Assembly (NCBI GenBank): GCA_016793165.1
Contig: JAEULA010000041.1
Location: 1-40,910, forward strand
Reading direction: 5' to 3'
DNA length: 40,910 nt
Source: Alphaproteobacteria bacterium
GTDB taxonomy: Bacteria > Pseudomonadota > Alphaproteobacteria > CACIAM-22H2
This document shows positions 17,062 to 25,159 of this stretch, in pieces. A program made the translations under genes and the position numbers. How positions within the stretch are numbered: position 1 is the first letter of the stretch; every line of letters starts with the position of its first letter. The notes under the pieces were generated by a model. It did not search any database. It worked only from the letters and a program-made list of their open reading frames with translations, and had not been told where the DNA came from.

Positions 17062-18551
17062 CAGAAGCGCGGCAGCTCGGGGAAGGGGAGCTCGCCGCGG
17101 CGCACGTGCATGCGGCCGAGCTCGGCGCAACGATGCAGCACCGGGAACACCTTGCCGGGATTGAGCAGCCCGTCGGGATCGAAGGCGCATTTCAGCCGCT
17201 GCTGTTGCTTGAGATCGTCGTCGGAGAACATCGCGCCCATCAGGTCGCGCTTCTCGACGCCGACGCCGTGCTCGCCGGTGAGGACTCCGCCGACATCGAC
17301 GCACAGACGCAGGATGTCCGAGCCGAAGGCCTCGGCACGCTCGATCTCGCCCGGCTTGTTGGCATCGTAGAGGATCAGCGGATGGAGGTTGCCGTCGCCG
17401 GCGTGGAACACGTTGGCGAGCCGCAGGTCGTATTTCCGCGACAGGGCCTCCATCCGCCGCAGCACCTCGGGCAGGCGCTTGCGCGGGATCGTGCCGTCCA
17501 TGCAGTAGTAATCGGGGCCGATACGGCCGACGGCGGGAAACGCCGCCTTGCGGCCGGCCCAGAAGCGCAGCCGCTCCTCCTCGCTCGCCGAGGTCCGCGC
17601 ATAGACCGCGCCGTTGTCGCGCGCGATCGACTCGACCGCGCCGATCAGCTCCTCGACCTCCGCCGCCGGCCCGTCGAGCTCGACGATCAGGAGGCTCTCG
17701 ACGTCGAGCGGGTAGTTCGCGTGCACGAACGCCTCGGCGGCGACGATCGCGGGCTTGTCCATCATCTCCATGCCGCCGGGGATGATGCCGGCGGAGATGA
17801 TCGCGGCCACCGTCGCCCCGCCCTGCTCGACGCTGGGGAAGCCGAGCAGGACGGCGCGCGCGGTGTCGGGCTTGCGCAGGATCCGCACCGTCACCTCGGT
17901 GACGACGCCGAGCAGGCCCTCGGAGCCGACCATCACGCCCAGCAGGTCGTAGCCCTCGGCCTCGAGATGCTTTCCGCCGAGGCGCAGCACCTCGCCGTCG
18001 ATCGTCACGAACTCGACGCCCAGCACGTTGTTGGTCGTCACGCCGTATTTCAGGCAATGCACGCCGCCGGAATTCTCCGCGACGTTGCCGCCGATCGTGC
18101 ACGCGATCTGCGACGACGGATCGGGCGCGTAGTAGAAGCCGTCGCCCTGGACCGCGGTCGTGATGCCGAGATTGGTGACGCCGGGCTGGCAGACGACGAC
18201 GCGGTTCGCGTAGTCGATCTCGAGGATCCTGTTGAACTTGCCCATGCCGAGCAGCACGCCGTCGCCCAGCGGCAAGGCGCTGCCCGACAGGCCGGTGCCC
18301 GCGCCGCGCGGCACGACCTTGATTCCGTTCGTCTTGCAGTATTTGAGCACCGCCGCGACCTGCGCCGTCGTCGAGGGGAGCACGACGACCATGGGCAGCT
18401 GGCGATAGGCGGTCAGGCCGTCGCATTCATAGGCGCGGCGACCCGCTTCCGAGTCGATGACGCCCTCGCCGGGGACGAACCGCCGCAAATCCGCGACGAT
18501 CTGCTCGCGGCACGCGAGCACCCCTTCGTCGAGCGCGGGCATCATCAGCAT
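17061..18551 (-). CDS. glcD: Glycolate oxidase FAD-linked subunit GlcD
   Basis: 496 residues from ATG 18551; GGAGG lies eleven bases upstream, which favours this first ATG over the third and fourth codons, also Met. The FAD-binding region shows VVPRGAGTGLSGSALP, PSSQIACTIGGNVAENSGG and GSEGLLGVVTEVTVR; the C-terminal oxidase domain has NVFHAGDGNLHP and GEHGVGVEKRD. GlcD catalyses oxidation of glycolate (and often D-lactate). It leads the glcDEF operon, and its upstream region carries the 15-bp tandem repeat. Confidence 0.96.
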   Translation of the reverse strand: MLMMPALDEGVLACREQIVADLRRFVPGEGVIDSEAGRRAYECDGLTAYRQLPMVVVLPSTTAQVAAVLKYCKTNGIKVVPRGAGTGLSGSALPLGDGVLLGMGKFNRILEIDYANRVVVCQPGVTNLGITTAVQGDGFYYAPDPSSQIACTIGGNVAENSGGVHCLKYGVTTNNVLGVEFVTIDGEVLRLGGKHLEAEGYDLLGVMVGSEGLLGVVTEVTVRILRKPDTARAVLLGFPSVEQGGATVAAIISAGIIPGGMEMMDKPAIVAAEAFVHANYPLDVESLLIVELDGPAAEVEELIGAVESIARDNGAVYARTSASEEERLRFWAGRKAAFPAVGRIGPDYYCMDGTIPRKRLPEVLRRMEALSRKYDLRLANVFHAGDGNLHPLILYDANKPGEIERAEAFGSDILRLCVDVGGVLTGEHGVGVEKRDLMGAMFSDDDLKQQQRLKCAFDPDGLLNPGKVFPVLHRCAELGRMHVRRGELPFPELPRF

Positions 18552-18674
18552 TGCGGCGTCTCCCTCCAGCGGAGGGAAGAACTAGAGGCGGCGCTCCGGG
18601 CTGTCCAGCTGAAGGCCGGTCGAAGGGAGGAGATCGGACCGCTCGACCCGCGCCATGGTGACGCGGCCCGTGTC

Positions 18675-18795
18675 GCGTCCACCGGTCGTCGCGTCCACCG
18701 GTGTCGGGTCCACCGGTGTCGGGTCCACCGGAGTCGGGTCCACCGGAGTCGGGTCCACCGGTGTCGGGTCCACCGGAGTCGGGTCCACCGGTGTT
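18675..18795. repeat. Intergenic 15-bp tandem repeat, eight units
   Basis: Eight head-to-tail copies with consensus gggtccaccgg(t/a)gtc; the first unit is 16 bp, and the next seven are exactly 15 bp (18691-18795). The units differ only at the t/a position and in g/c at the second base of the oldest copies. The array lies between the rpmJ terminator and glcD, 124 bp upstream of the glcD start. On the minus strand it can be read as repeated TPVDP in a frame of about 73 codons (18582-18803) that begins with TTG inside the terminator T-tract; I do not accept it as a gene. Apart from this array and the glcD ribosome-binding site, 18552-18800 shows nothing. Confidence 0.93.
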
Positions 18796-18800
18796 GCTTC

Positions 18801-18835
18801 CAAAAGAAACCGCGCTGATCCAGGGATCAGCGCGG
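18801..18835 (-). terminator. Rho-independent terminator of rpmJ
   Basis: A perfect 12-bp stem (18810-18821 with 18824-18835) and a 2-nt loop is followed on the minus strand by TTTCTTTTG. It lies 47 bp past the rpmJ stop codon. Confidence 0.9.
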
Positions 18836-18882
18836 CGGGACGGCTCGAAGGTCGTGCGCGCCCGAAGCGGCGCGCCGACGGA

Positions 18883-19008
18883 TCAGCCCTGGCGGGCCTT
18901 GAACCGGGGGTTCGTCTTGTTGATCACGAACACGCGCCCCTTGCGGCGCACGACGCGGCAGTTCTTGTCGCGCTTCTTCGCGGACTTCAGCGAGTTGAGG
19001 ACCTTCAT
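18883..19008 (-). CDS. rpmJ: Ribosomal protein bL36, zinc-free type
   Basis: 41 residues from ATG 19008 with GGAG eight bases upstream. It begins [14 protein letters not shown] and ends NPRFKARQG, the 41-residue C-minus form of L36 that has lost the zinc cysteines (only one Cys remains). It is a component of the large ribosomal subunit. It has its own promoter and terminator, so it is a monocistronic unit. Confidence 0.96.
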   Translation of the reverse strand: MKVLNSLKSAKKRDKNCRVVRRKGRVFVINKTNPRFKARQG

Positions 19009-19030
19009 GTCACGAACTCCGACAGGCATC

Positions 19031-19095
19031 CCCGCGCCGGGCGCGGGAACAGGAAATGGGCGCCGGGTTATAGGGACGGCCCCTGGCCAAGTCAA
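19031..19095 (-). promoter_or_regulatory. Sigma-70-type promoter and leader hairpin of rpmJ
   Basis: On the minus strand, TTGACT (19090-19095) and TATAAC (19067-19072) are separated by exactly 17 bp. The transcript would start near 19060 and leave a ~50-nt leader that contains a perfect 7-bp stem (CCCGCGC/GCGCGGG, 19031-19047). Confidence 0.8.
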
Positions 19096-19118
19096 ACCTC
19101 GACAGGGGTCCGGCCGCC

Positions 19119-20066
19119 TCAGGCCTTCTTGATCCCCGACACCCGGGCGATCTTCAGGTCGCCCGCCTCGCAGGCGGCGATGCGCTTCGCCCAGAGGTCG
19201 AGTTCCCGCGCCAGCAGCGGCTTCTCCTCGGGCGTGACCTCCTTGCCCTGGAGCTGGTCGGCCAAGCTTGCCCACCCGGCCAGGACCTGGGCCTTGAAGG
19301 TCGGCGAGAAGTCCTCCGCGATCCGGACATCGACCTTTTCGCGGCTCAGCGCGCCGGCGATGAACTCGACCGTGGGCGGATGCGGGGCCGCATCCTCCAC
19401 CGCCCGCCAGGCCTGGAGCGCCTCGGAATCGCCGTCCGCCTTCGCCAGCGCAAGCTCGACGAACATGATCTGGCCTCCGGGCTTAACGCACGAAGACAAC
19501 CCTTTGATAAGACGTGGCTTATCTGTCACCAGGCCGAGCACCTGCCGCACGAAGACGGCGTCGTAACGCTTCGTCGGAAGCTTCCCCGCCTGCGGGTCGA
19601 AATGCTGCACCGTCGCCTTCTTGCCCATCCCCGCGGCCTCGGAGGCGTGCATGCCGGCGACCGCCAGCGTCGCCGACGGCTCCAGCCCCTCGACCCAGGC
19701 GCCGATCGACTTGGCCACGGCGCGCGCACCGCCGCCGAGCCCGCAGCCGACATCAAGCAGGGTCTTCTCCTTGGACAGCGCGAAGGGCTTGATGAGGTCG
19801 AGCGCCGCCTCGGCACCCCCGGGGAAGTTGAAGCCGTCGCCCCAGATCAGCTCCGAGACCCGGACCCGCTCCGCCGTCCAGGCATCCGGGATCGGCACGG
19901 CGTCGGCCGGCGGCGCGGCAGCGGCGCCGTCATCCGCCTCGTCCGCCGGCGCATCGGCCTCCATGACGAGCTCGGCAATGTCGGGCTCGACATAGTCGTA
20001 GCCCTCCCACCACGCATGAAAGCGCCGTTTGAAACGCGAGACGTTGGGGGCGAGGGCGAGCTTCAT
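19119..20066 (-). CDS. Class I SAM-dependent methyltransferase
   Basis: 315 residues from ATG 20066; a GTG at 20105 would add 13 residues, and neither start has a strong ribosome-binding site. An acidic, Ala-rich linker (~38-60) separates a short basic N-terminus from the Rossmann methyltransferase fold, whose SAM motif is [17 protein letters not shown] near residues 100-116; later come the acidic LEPS and the motif III-like [13 protein letters not shown]. The substrate is unknown. It is notably richer in lysine than its neighbours. It precedes rpmJ on the same strand, but rpmJ has its own promoter. Confidence 0.85.
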   Translation of the reverse strand: MKLALAPNVSRFKRRFHAWWEGYDYVEPDIAELVMEADAPADEADDGAAAAPPADAVPIPDAWTAERVRVSELIWGDGFNFPGGAEAALDLIKPFALSKEKTLLDVGCGLGGGARAVAKSIGAWVEGLEPSATLAVAGMHASEAAGMGKKATVQHFDPQAGKLPTKRYDAVFVRQVLGLVTDKPRLIKGLSSCVKPGGQIMFVELALAKADGDSEALQAWRAVEDAAPHPPTVEFIAGALSREKVDVRIAEDFSPTFKAQVLAGWASLADQLQGKEVTPEEKPLLARELDLWAKRIAACEAGDLKIARVSGIKKA

Positions 20067-20117
20067 GAGCTGCCGGGGCTCATTGCCAGAGGGAAACCAC
20101 CCCACTCTCGCGAAAAC

Positions 20118-20127
20118 TTGTTAACAA
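20118..20127. promoter_or_regulatory. Palindrome TTGTTAACAA upstream of the methyltransferase gene
   Basis: A perfect 10-bp palindrome, AT-rich in a GC-rich setting, about 50 bp before the methyltransferase ATG and inside the 81-bp gap after azlD. It is a possible operator; the regulator is unknown. Confidence 0.4.
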
Positions 20128-20147
20128 ACGGCGAGGCCGAAGGTCCC

Positions 20148-20477
20148 TCACAACCCCAGCGACATCGCGAGCCAGAGCGCGCCGGCGCCGCCCAGCACGC
20201 CGCCCAGCGCATTGCCGCGGGTCGCGAGAAGGATGGTCACGGCGACGCCGGTCGCAGCGACACGCGCGACGAGGCCGGTCGTCGCCAGCGGACCGCCCGG
20301 AAGCAGGATCATGCGGGCGACCAGCGCCGCGACCAGCGCATAGGCGACGCAGGCGAACCATCCCATCGCCGGACTCTCGGGATCGATGCGACGGGCGAGC
20401 GCGATCCCGCCGGCGCGCCAGACATAGGTGGCCGCCGCGCCGGCGATGAGGGTGCCGTAGATCGCGATGTCGCTCAT
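20148..20477 (-). CDS. azlD: AzlD-type branched-chain amino acid exporter small subunit
   Basis: 109 residues, hydrophobic, with about three to four membrane segments (starting IAIYGTLIAGAAATYVWRAG) and the family ending with short glycine-rich helices. Its ATG overlaps the azlC stop by 4 bp. AzlC and AzlD together form an inner-membrane exporter for branched-chain amino acids or their analogues. Confidence 0.9.
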   Translation of the reverse strand: MSDIAIYGTLIAGAAATYVWRAGGIALARRIDPESPAMGWFACVAYALVAALVARMILLPGGPLATTGLVARVAATGVAVTILLATRGNALGGVLGGAGALWLAMSLGL

Positions 20478-21232
20478 CGCGGACCGCCCGCCGGCCGCGG
20501 GCGCGTCACGGCGAAGGCGAGCGTGCCGCCGACGATGCCCGCCAGCAGCAGCCCCCATCCCGGCGACAGCGCCTGGAACAGCGGGCCGAGCACGACTCCG
20601 AACCCCAGAGACGCCCAGCGGCTGCGGCTGCCGGGCGGCACGAAGAAGAGCAGCAGGAAATAGATCGGGTTGATGAAGACGAGGGCCACGGCCACGGAGC
20701 GCGGCAGGTCGCCGGTAAGACCGAAGCCCAACGCGGTGCCGAACAGCGAGGCGAGCCACAGCACCACCGCGAAGCCGACGAAGAACGACAGGCGCTCGCC
20801 GCGCGGCATCGCGGGTCCGCGAAGCATCGTCATGGCCCAGGCCGTGATCGCGACGAAATGGGCTGCGAGGTAGAGGCGCCAGCGCGGCCGTCCGTCGACA
20901 TGGATCACGGGCGACAGGGTGACCGCCATCGGCAGCAGCCGCGCATTGGCCAGCGCAACGGCGATGAAGATCGACGGCAGCGACGCACCGAGCGCATGCA
21001 GCTCGATCGCCGCGACCTGACCGGGCAAGGCCCAGGCCGACAGTGTGGAGAGCAGGCCGATCTCGACGCCGAGACCGAGCTGGCGGATCAGGCTGCCGAA
21101 CCCGACATAGCTCGCGCCGAGTACGAGCGCCGGCGCGCCGAGCGCGTGGACCATGCCCGCGCGCAGCCCCCGCCGCGCACTGGCGCGGTCGACGATCTCG
21201 GCGGGCGGCGGCTCGGTCGGCGGGGGAGACAA
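20474..21232 (-). CDS. azlC: AzlC-type branched-chain amino acid exporter large subunit
   Basis: Up to 252 residues, with a conserved AzlC N-terminal region (GLRAGMVHALG, then ASYVGFGSLIRQLGL) and hydrophobic segments across the rest. The reading frame begins with TTG at 21232 without a clear ribosome-binding site; an internal ATG at the GMVHALG position would remove part of the first helix, so the start is uncertain. It is coupled to azlD. The gap to hsp20 (67 bp) has a TTGACA hexamer at 21285-21290 (minus strand) but no matching -10. Confidence 0.88.
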   Translation of the reverse strand: MSPPPTEPPPAEIVDRASARRGLRAGMVHALGAPALVLGASYVGFGSLIRQLGLGVEIGLLSTLSAWALPGQVAAIELHALGASLPSIFIAVALANARLLPMAVTLSPVIHVDGRPRWRLYLAAHFVAITAWAMTMLRGPAMPRGERLSFFVGFAVVLWLASLFGTALGFGLTGDLPRSVAVALVFINPIYFLLLFFVPPGSRSRWASLGFGVVLGPLFQALSPGWGLLLAGIVGGTLAFAVTRPRPAGGPR

Positions 21233-21299
21233 GCGAGATGCAAGGCTGACGTTCGTTCGCCAACCTTGCCCTCGCCCGTGTGCCTGTCAAACCGGGCGA

Positions 21300-21785
21300 T
21301 CAGCCCGCCTTGATCGGGATCGACTTGTTGGCCGGCTCCGACTGCGGCGGCTTGCGGATCGTGACGGTGAGCACGCCGTTCTTGAACTCGGCCTCGACTC
21401 CGCCCACCGGCGGCACGAAGGGCAGCGTGAAGGCGCGGCTGAAGACGCCGTAGCTGCGCTCGGCGACGTGCCACGCGCCGCCCTCGCCCTTCTCCTCCTT
21501 CTCGGTGCGGCGCTCGCCGCGGATCGACAGCACGTCGCCGTCGAGCTGAAGGGAGACGTCCTTCTCCGAGACGCCGGGCAGATCCGCATGGACGACCAGA
21601 CGGTCCTTCTCCTCCTTGACGTCGACGCTCGGGCTCCACCCGATCGCCGCCCGCGTGGCCGGCGTCGGCGCGCCGCGCCAGAGATCGTCGAAGGCGCGGT
21701 TGATCTCGCGCTGCAGGGACGAGAACGGGTCGGTCGCTCGCGAAAGTTCGCGGCCACCGAACGGCATCAGGTCACGTAGACTCAT
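21300..21785 (-). CDS. Hsp20 family small heat-shock protein
   Basis: 161 residues from ATG 21785, with AAGGAGG five bases upstream. The alpha-crystallin domain spans ~50-145 (SPSVDVKEEKDRLVVHADLPG at its start, later AFTLPF and the conserved GVLTVTI). The protein is an ATP-independent holdase that protects unfolding proteins. The C-terminal tail SIPIKAG carries the IxI anchor motif used for oligomer formation. Confidence 0.94.
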   Translation of the reverse strand: MSLRDLMPFGGRELSRATDPFSSLQREINRAFDDLWRGAPTPATRAAIGWSPSVDVKEEKDRLVVHADLPGVSEKDVSLQLDGDVLSIRGERRTEKEEKGEGGAWHVAERSYGVFSRAFTLPFVPPVGGVEAEFKNGVLTVTIRKPPQSEPANKSIPIKAG

Positions 21786-21805
21786 GGCATCCTCCTTGGC
21801 GGTTC

Positions 21806-21864
21806 GCCGGTCGCTGCCACGACCGGCCTGCGCCACATGAAGGAAGCCGGCGCCGCAGGTTCAA
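21806..21864 (-). promoter_or_regulatory. RpoH-like promoter and 5'-end hairpin of the hsp20 gene
   Basis: On the minus strand TTGAAC (21859-21864) is followed after 16 bp by CTTCATGT (21835-21842), resembling the heat-shock sigma-32 pattern CTTGAA / CCCCATNT. The predicted mRNA begins near 21828 with a perfect 8-bp stem (21806-21813 with 21820-21827, 6-nt loop), just ahead of the ribosome-binding site. Confidence 0.5.
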
Positions 21865-21910
21865 TACGGGCGGTCCGCGCGACGGATCGCCGCATGGCGC
21901 CCGCGTCGGA

Positions 21911-22852
21911 TCAGCCCGCCTCCGCCGCGTCCAGCCCCAGCGCGCGGCACAGCAGCACCAGCCCCTCGTAGAGCATGTGCGCCGCCAGGAAGGCCGTCAT
22001 GCCGCCATGGTCATGTGGCGGGCTGACCGTGTTCACGTCGACGGCGACGATGCGCAGGCCGGCGAATCCCTGCATGAGCGCGATGCCTTCGCGCGCGGTC
22101 AGGCCGCCCCAGACCGGCGTCGCCACGCCGGGCGCGACCGACGGATCGAACACGTCCATATCCCAGCACAGATAGACCGGCCGCCCGCGCATCGCGGCAT
22201 GGATCTCGGCGAGGACGTCGGGCGTTCCGCGCCGCACAAGCTCGCGCAGCGTGACGACTCCGTAGCCCAGGCCCCTGGCGCGCCCGACGATCCCGCCGAC
22301 CGAAGCCGGGCCGCGGACGCCGATATGGAAGGATCGAGGCGCGTCGATCAGCCCCTCGCCCGCCGCGTGGGTGAACTGCGTCGCGTTGTTGTATTTTTCC
22401 TCGTTCGAGTAGGCGTAGGCGTCGGTGTGGCTGTCGATGTGCAGCGCCACGAGATCGGGATGGCGGCGGCGCAGCGCACGCAGCTGCGGCAGGGTGACCG
22501 CCCCGTCGCCGCCCATCGTGATCGGCGCGACCCCGGCATCGACGAGCCGCGCGGTCGCGGCCTCCATCGCGGCGAAGGCCTCCTCGATCCGGCCCGGCAC
22601 GAGGCGGACGTCGCCGCAGTCGACGAGCCCCAGCCGCACCGCCGGATCGAAGTCGGCGGACTCCGGATTGTAGCGGCGGATCAGGCGCGACTGCTCGCGG
22701 ATCGCCGCGGGCCCCTGGCGCGAGCCGACGCGGAACGGATGGGTGCCGCAGTCGAACGGCATGCCGAGCACCGCGGCGCGCGCGGCGGAGAGGTCGGTCG
22801 TCGCCGGCACGCCCATGAAGGTCAGCGGCGGCTCGAGGAGTTCGTCGCGCAT
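21911..22852 (-). CDS. Ureohydrolase (agmatinase/arginase family) with altered metal site
   Basis: 313 residues, ATG 22852 with GGAGG five bases upstream. Family metal motifs are HIDSHTD (D140, H142, D144) and CWDMDVFDP (D231, D233). The first motif, normally GGDH, reads GGDG at 114-117, so the manganese-ligating histidine is a glycine. The family hydrolyses guanidino groups to release urea (arginine, agmatine, guanidinobutyrate and similar). Given the changed site, the substrate and even activity are uncertain. It lies 22 bp after the MscS gene and is the last gene of the ABC exporter-MscS-ureohydrolase operon. Confidence 0.88.
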   Translation of the reverse strand: MRDELLEPPLTFMGVPATTDLSAARAAVLGMPFDCGTHPFRVGSRQGPAAIREQSRLIRRYNPESADFDPAVRLGLVDCGDVRLVPGRIEEAFAAMEAATARLVDAGVAPITMGGDGAVTLPQLRALRRRHPDLVALHIDSHTDAYAYSNEEKYNNATQFTHAAGEGLIDAPRSFHIGVRGPASVGGIVGRARGLGYGVVTLRELVRRGTPDVLAEIHAAMRGRPVYLCWDMDVFDPSVAPGVATPVWGGLTAREGIALMQGFAGLRIVAVDVNTVSPPHDHGGMTAFLAAHMLYEGLVLLCRALGLDAAEAG

Positions 22853-22874
22853 GGCGTCCTCCGGCGGAACGGGC

Positions 22875-25157
22875 TCAGCGGGCGCGCAGCGCCGCGTCGA
22901 TGGCGAAGCGCAGCTCGCTGGCGATGAAACCGCGGCGCAGCGCCTCCGAGGTGAAGCAGAACACGTCGAACACGTAGGCGTCGGCGGTCAGGTCCTTGAG
23001 CAGGACGATCGGCGGCGGATGCGCGAGCACGTCAGAGCGTTGCCGGACGCAGCCGAGGAGCATCTCGCGCAGGCTCGCCGCGTCGCCGCGGTACTGCGGA
23101 ATGGTGATTGTGACGTCGACGCGCGCCGAGGTGTCCTTGTGCGTCCAGTTGACGACATGCGTCTGCAGGAACTCGGCGTTGGGCACGAGAATCGTGCTGC
23201 GGCTGAAGGTCTCGATCTCGGTCGCGCGGACGTTGATGCGCTTGACGATGCCCTGGTTCGCGCCGACCACGACCCAGTCGCCCTGCTTGATCGGCCGCTC
23301 GACGAGCAGGATCAGGCCGGACACGAAGTTGTTGACGATGTTCTGCAGGCCGAAGCCGATGCCGACGGTGAGCGCGCCGGCCACGAAGGCGAGGTTCGAG
23401 ATGTTGAGGCCGAGCGTCGAGACGGCCATCGTCGCGGCGACGACGAGGCCGACATAGCCGAGCCCGGAGCGCAGGCTGTGGCGAACGCCGACATCGAGCG
23501 TCGTGCGCGGGAAGACGCGCGTGTCGAGAACGCGCTGGAGATAGCGCGTGATCGAGACCGCCGCGAAGAACACGACGCTCGAGAGCAGCAGGTCGGCCAG
23601 CGAGAACGTGTAGGAGCCGATGCGGACGCCCTCGAGCAGCCGCGCCCAGAACACGACGATGTCGTCGGGCGTGGCGCCCCACACGAGCAGCAGCCCGACG
23701 ACGATCAGCGCGACGATCACCAGCTCGAGGGCGAGCGACAGCCAGAACTCGACCAGCCTCAGGACGTCGGGACCGAGCGCGAGCCCGGAGAGGATCCGGT
23801 CGCCGATCCGCGATCCCGGCGTCAGGACGCGCGGCAGGCCCTCGCGCACGGCATGGCGCGCGGCGCTCGCGGCCCCGAGCACGGCGCCGCTGCCGACCAC
23901 GCCGAGCGCCAGGTACTGCGCCAGGGTGCTGAAGCCGACAGCTGCCACCGGGACCGCCAGCATCGCGGCGAGCGCCGCAAGCGAGCGCAGCAGAGTCCAC
24001 CCGTGCCCGCCGCTCCAGCCGGACCGCCGGCGCAGCATGACCACGCTCCAGGCGATCGCGGCCGTCGCCAGGAGGCCCCACAATGCGATGAAGGCGTCGA
24101 CATACTCGAATGAGCTCGCCGCGCGCACGACGCCCCAGTCGACGGCGACGATCGCGGCCAGGCCGATCAGCGCGCGGCGCAGGGCCTGCGCACGGGCGTC
24201 GTCGAGCGCCGGCACGCGCCATGCCGGCCGCTCGACGGCGAGCGTCAGGCGAATCAGCCAGTAGAGACCGAAGAACACCGCGACGCCGAGCACCGCGCCG
24301 CCGCCGATGGCGCGGGCGACCGCGTTGGGCAGCAGCGCCTCGTCGGGCAGGCCGCGATAGGCGAGCACGCCGCCGATCGCCCAGGGCGCGACGCGTCCGA
24401 TCCACGCGACCAGCGCCGCGAGCATGCGCGTGGCCGCCGCCTCCGGGGCGGGCTCGGCGCCCCAGGCGAGGCCGAGCGGCGCGGCCGCGCGCGCGAGCCC
24501 GCGCGCGGCGACGAGCCCGATCGCGATGCCCACCACGGCGAGCAGCAGGACGAATCCCGCCGCCCCGCGCACGCCGGGCTCGTCGATGTTGCGCAGGATC
24601 CAGACGTGCACCGACACGCGCGTGATGTCGAGGATCTGCCCCAGCTCGGACAGCGCCCGCAGCCAGTTGCGCGGATCCACCGGGATCGGCTTCACCTCGG
24701 AGAGCGTGCGCGCCAGGGCCTCGATCCGCTTGGTCGAGAGCCGGTCGAGCACCTGCTCGACCTTGGCGAGGATGAGGTCGCCCTGGTGGACCCAGCCGTC
24801 GGCCTCGGCGACGGCGTCGGCGAGGGCCTTGCGCTGCTGTGCGACATCGGCCGCCTCGGCCTGCCCTTCGGTCGGCTTGCCGAGCGCTTCGAGCAGCCCG
24901 CGCTGCTCGTCGGCGCGCGTGCCGGCCGCCGAGCGCAGGCGCTCGACCTCGCCCTTGACCTGCAAGGCCTGGGCGTTGAGCCGCTGGATGCCCGACTCGG
25001 TCAGCTTGAGGGAGCCGATCTCGCGGCCCAGGCGGTCGATTCCGCGCTCGTGCTCGACGAGCTGTGCGCGGACATGCGCGGGATCGAGATCCTGCGCCCC
25101 CGCGGCCCCGGCGAGGACGAGGAGCAGCGCGCCGAACAGGAGCGACAGCAGGCGCAC
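22875..25157 (-). CDS. Large MscS-family mechanosensitive channel with DUF3772-like N-domain
   Basis: 760 residues starting with GTG 25157, only 2 bp after the stop of the ABC exporter gene. A signal peptide (~1-21, ending AGAQ) leads into a ~150-residue coiled-coil-like periplasmic region, then many membrane helices (from ~200 to ~560), the pore helix (VAGALTVGIGFGLQNIVNNF) and the MscS beta domain (GDWVVV...VKRINVRATEIETFS) and C-terminal region. Such MscK/YbdG-like channels release solutes on hypo-osmotic shock. The link with the exporter and ureohydrolase is by operon only. Confidence 0.92.
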   Translation of the reverse strand: MRLLSLLFGALLLVLAGAAGAQDLDPAHVRAQLVEHERGIDRLGREIGSLKLTESGIQRLNAQALQVKGEVERLRSAAGTRADEQRGLLEALGKPTEGQAEAADVAQQRKALADAVAEADGWVHQGDLILAKVEQVLDRLSTKRIEALARTLSEVKPIPVDPRNWLRALSELGQILDITRVSVHVWILRNIDEPGVRGAAGFVLLLAVVGIAIGLVAARGLARAAAPLGLAWGAEPAPEAAATRMLAALVAWIGRVAPWAIGGVLAYRGLPDEALLPNAVARAIGGGAVLGVAVFFGLYWLIRLTLAVERPAWRVPALDDARAQALRRALIGLAAIVAVDWGVVRAASSFEYVDAFIALWGLLATAAIAWSVVMLRRRSGWSGGHGWTLLRSLAALAAMLAVPVAAVGFSTLAQYLALGVVGSGAVLGAASAARHAVREGLPRVLTPGSRIGDRILSGLALGPDVLRLVEFWLSLALELVIVALIVVGLLLVWGATPDDIVVFWARLLEGVRIGSYTFSLADLLLSSVVFFAAVSITRYLQRVLDTRVFPRTTLDVGVRHSLRSGLGYVGLVVAATMAVSTLGLNISNLAFVAGALTVGIGFGLQNIVNNFVSGLILLVERPIKQGDWVVVGANQGIVKRINVRATEIETFSRSTILVPNAEFLQTHVVNWTHKDTSARVDVTITIPQYRGDAASLREMLLGCVRQRSDVLAHPPPIVLLKDLTADAYVFDVFCFTSEALRRGFIASELRFAIDAALRAR

Positions 25158-25159
25158 GG

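Noticed and set aside
18675..18795. CRISPR array
   Set aside because: Units are 15 bp and directly adjacent, with no spacers and no cas genes.
18582..18803. Small minus-strand frame with TPVDP repeats as a leader peptide gene of glcD
   Set aside because: It begins with TTG inside the rpmJ terminator T-tract, has no ribosome-binding site, and its remaining half looks like noise. The repeats stay open in several frames because the unit is 15 bp.
21285..21290. TTGACA as the azlC promoter -35
   Set aside because: No acceptable -10 hexamer lies 16-18 bp away (AAGGTT at best).
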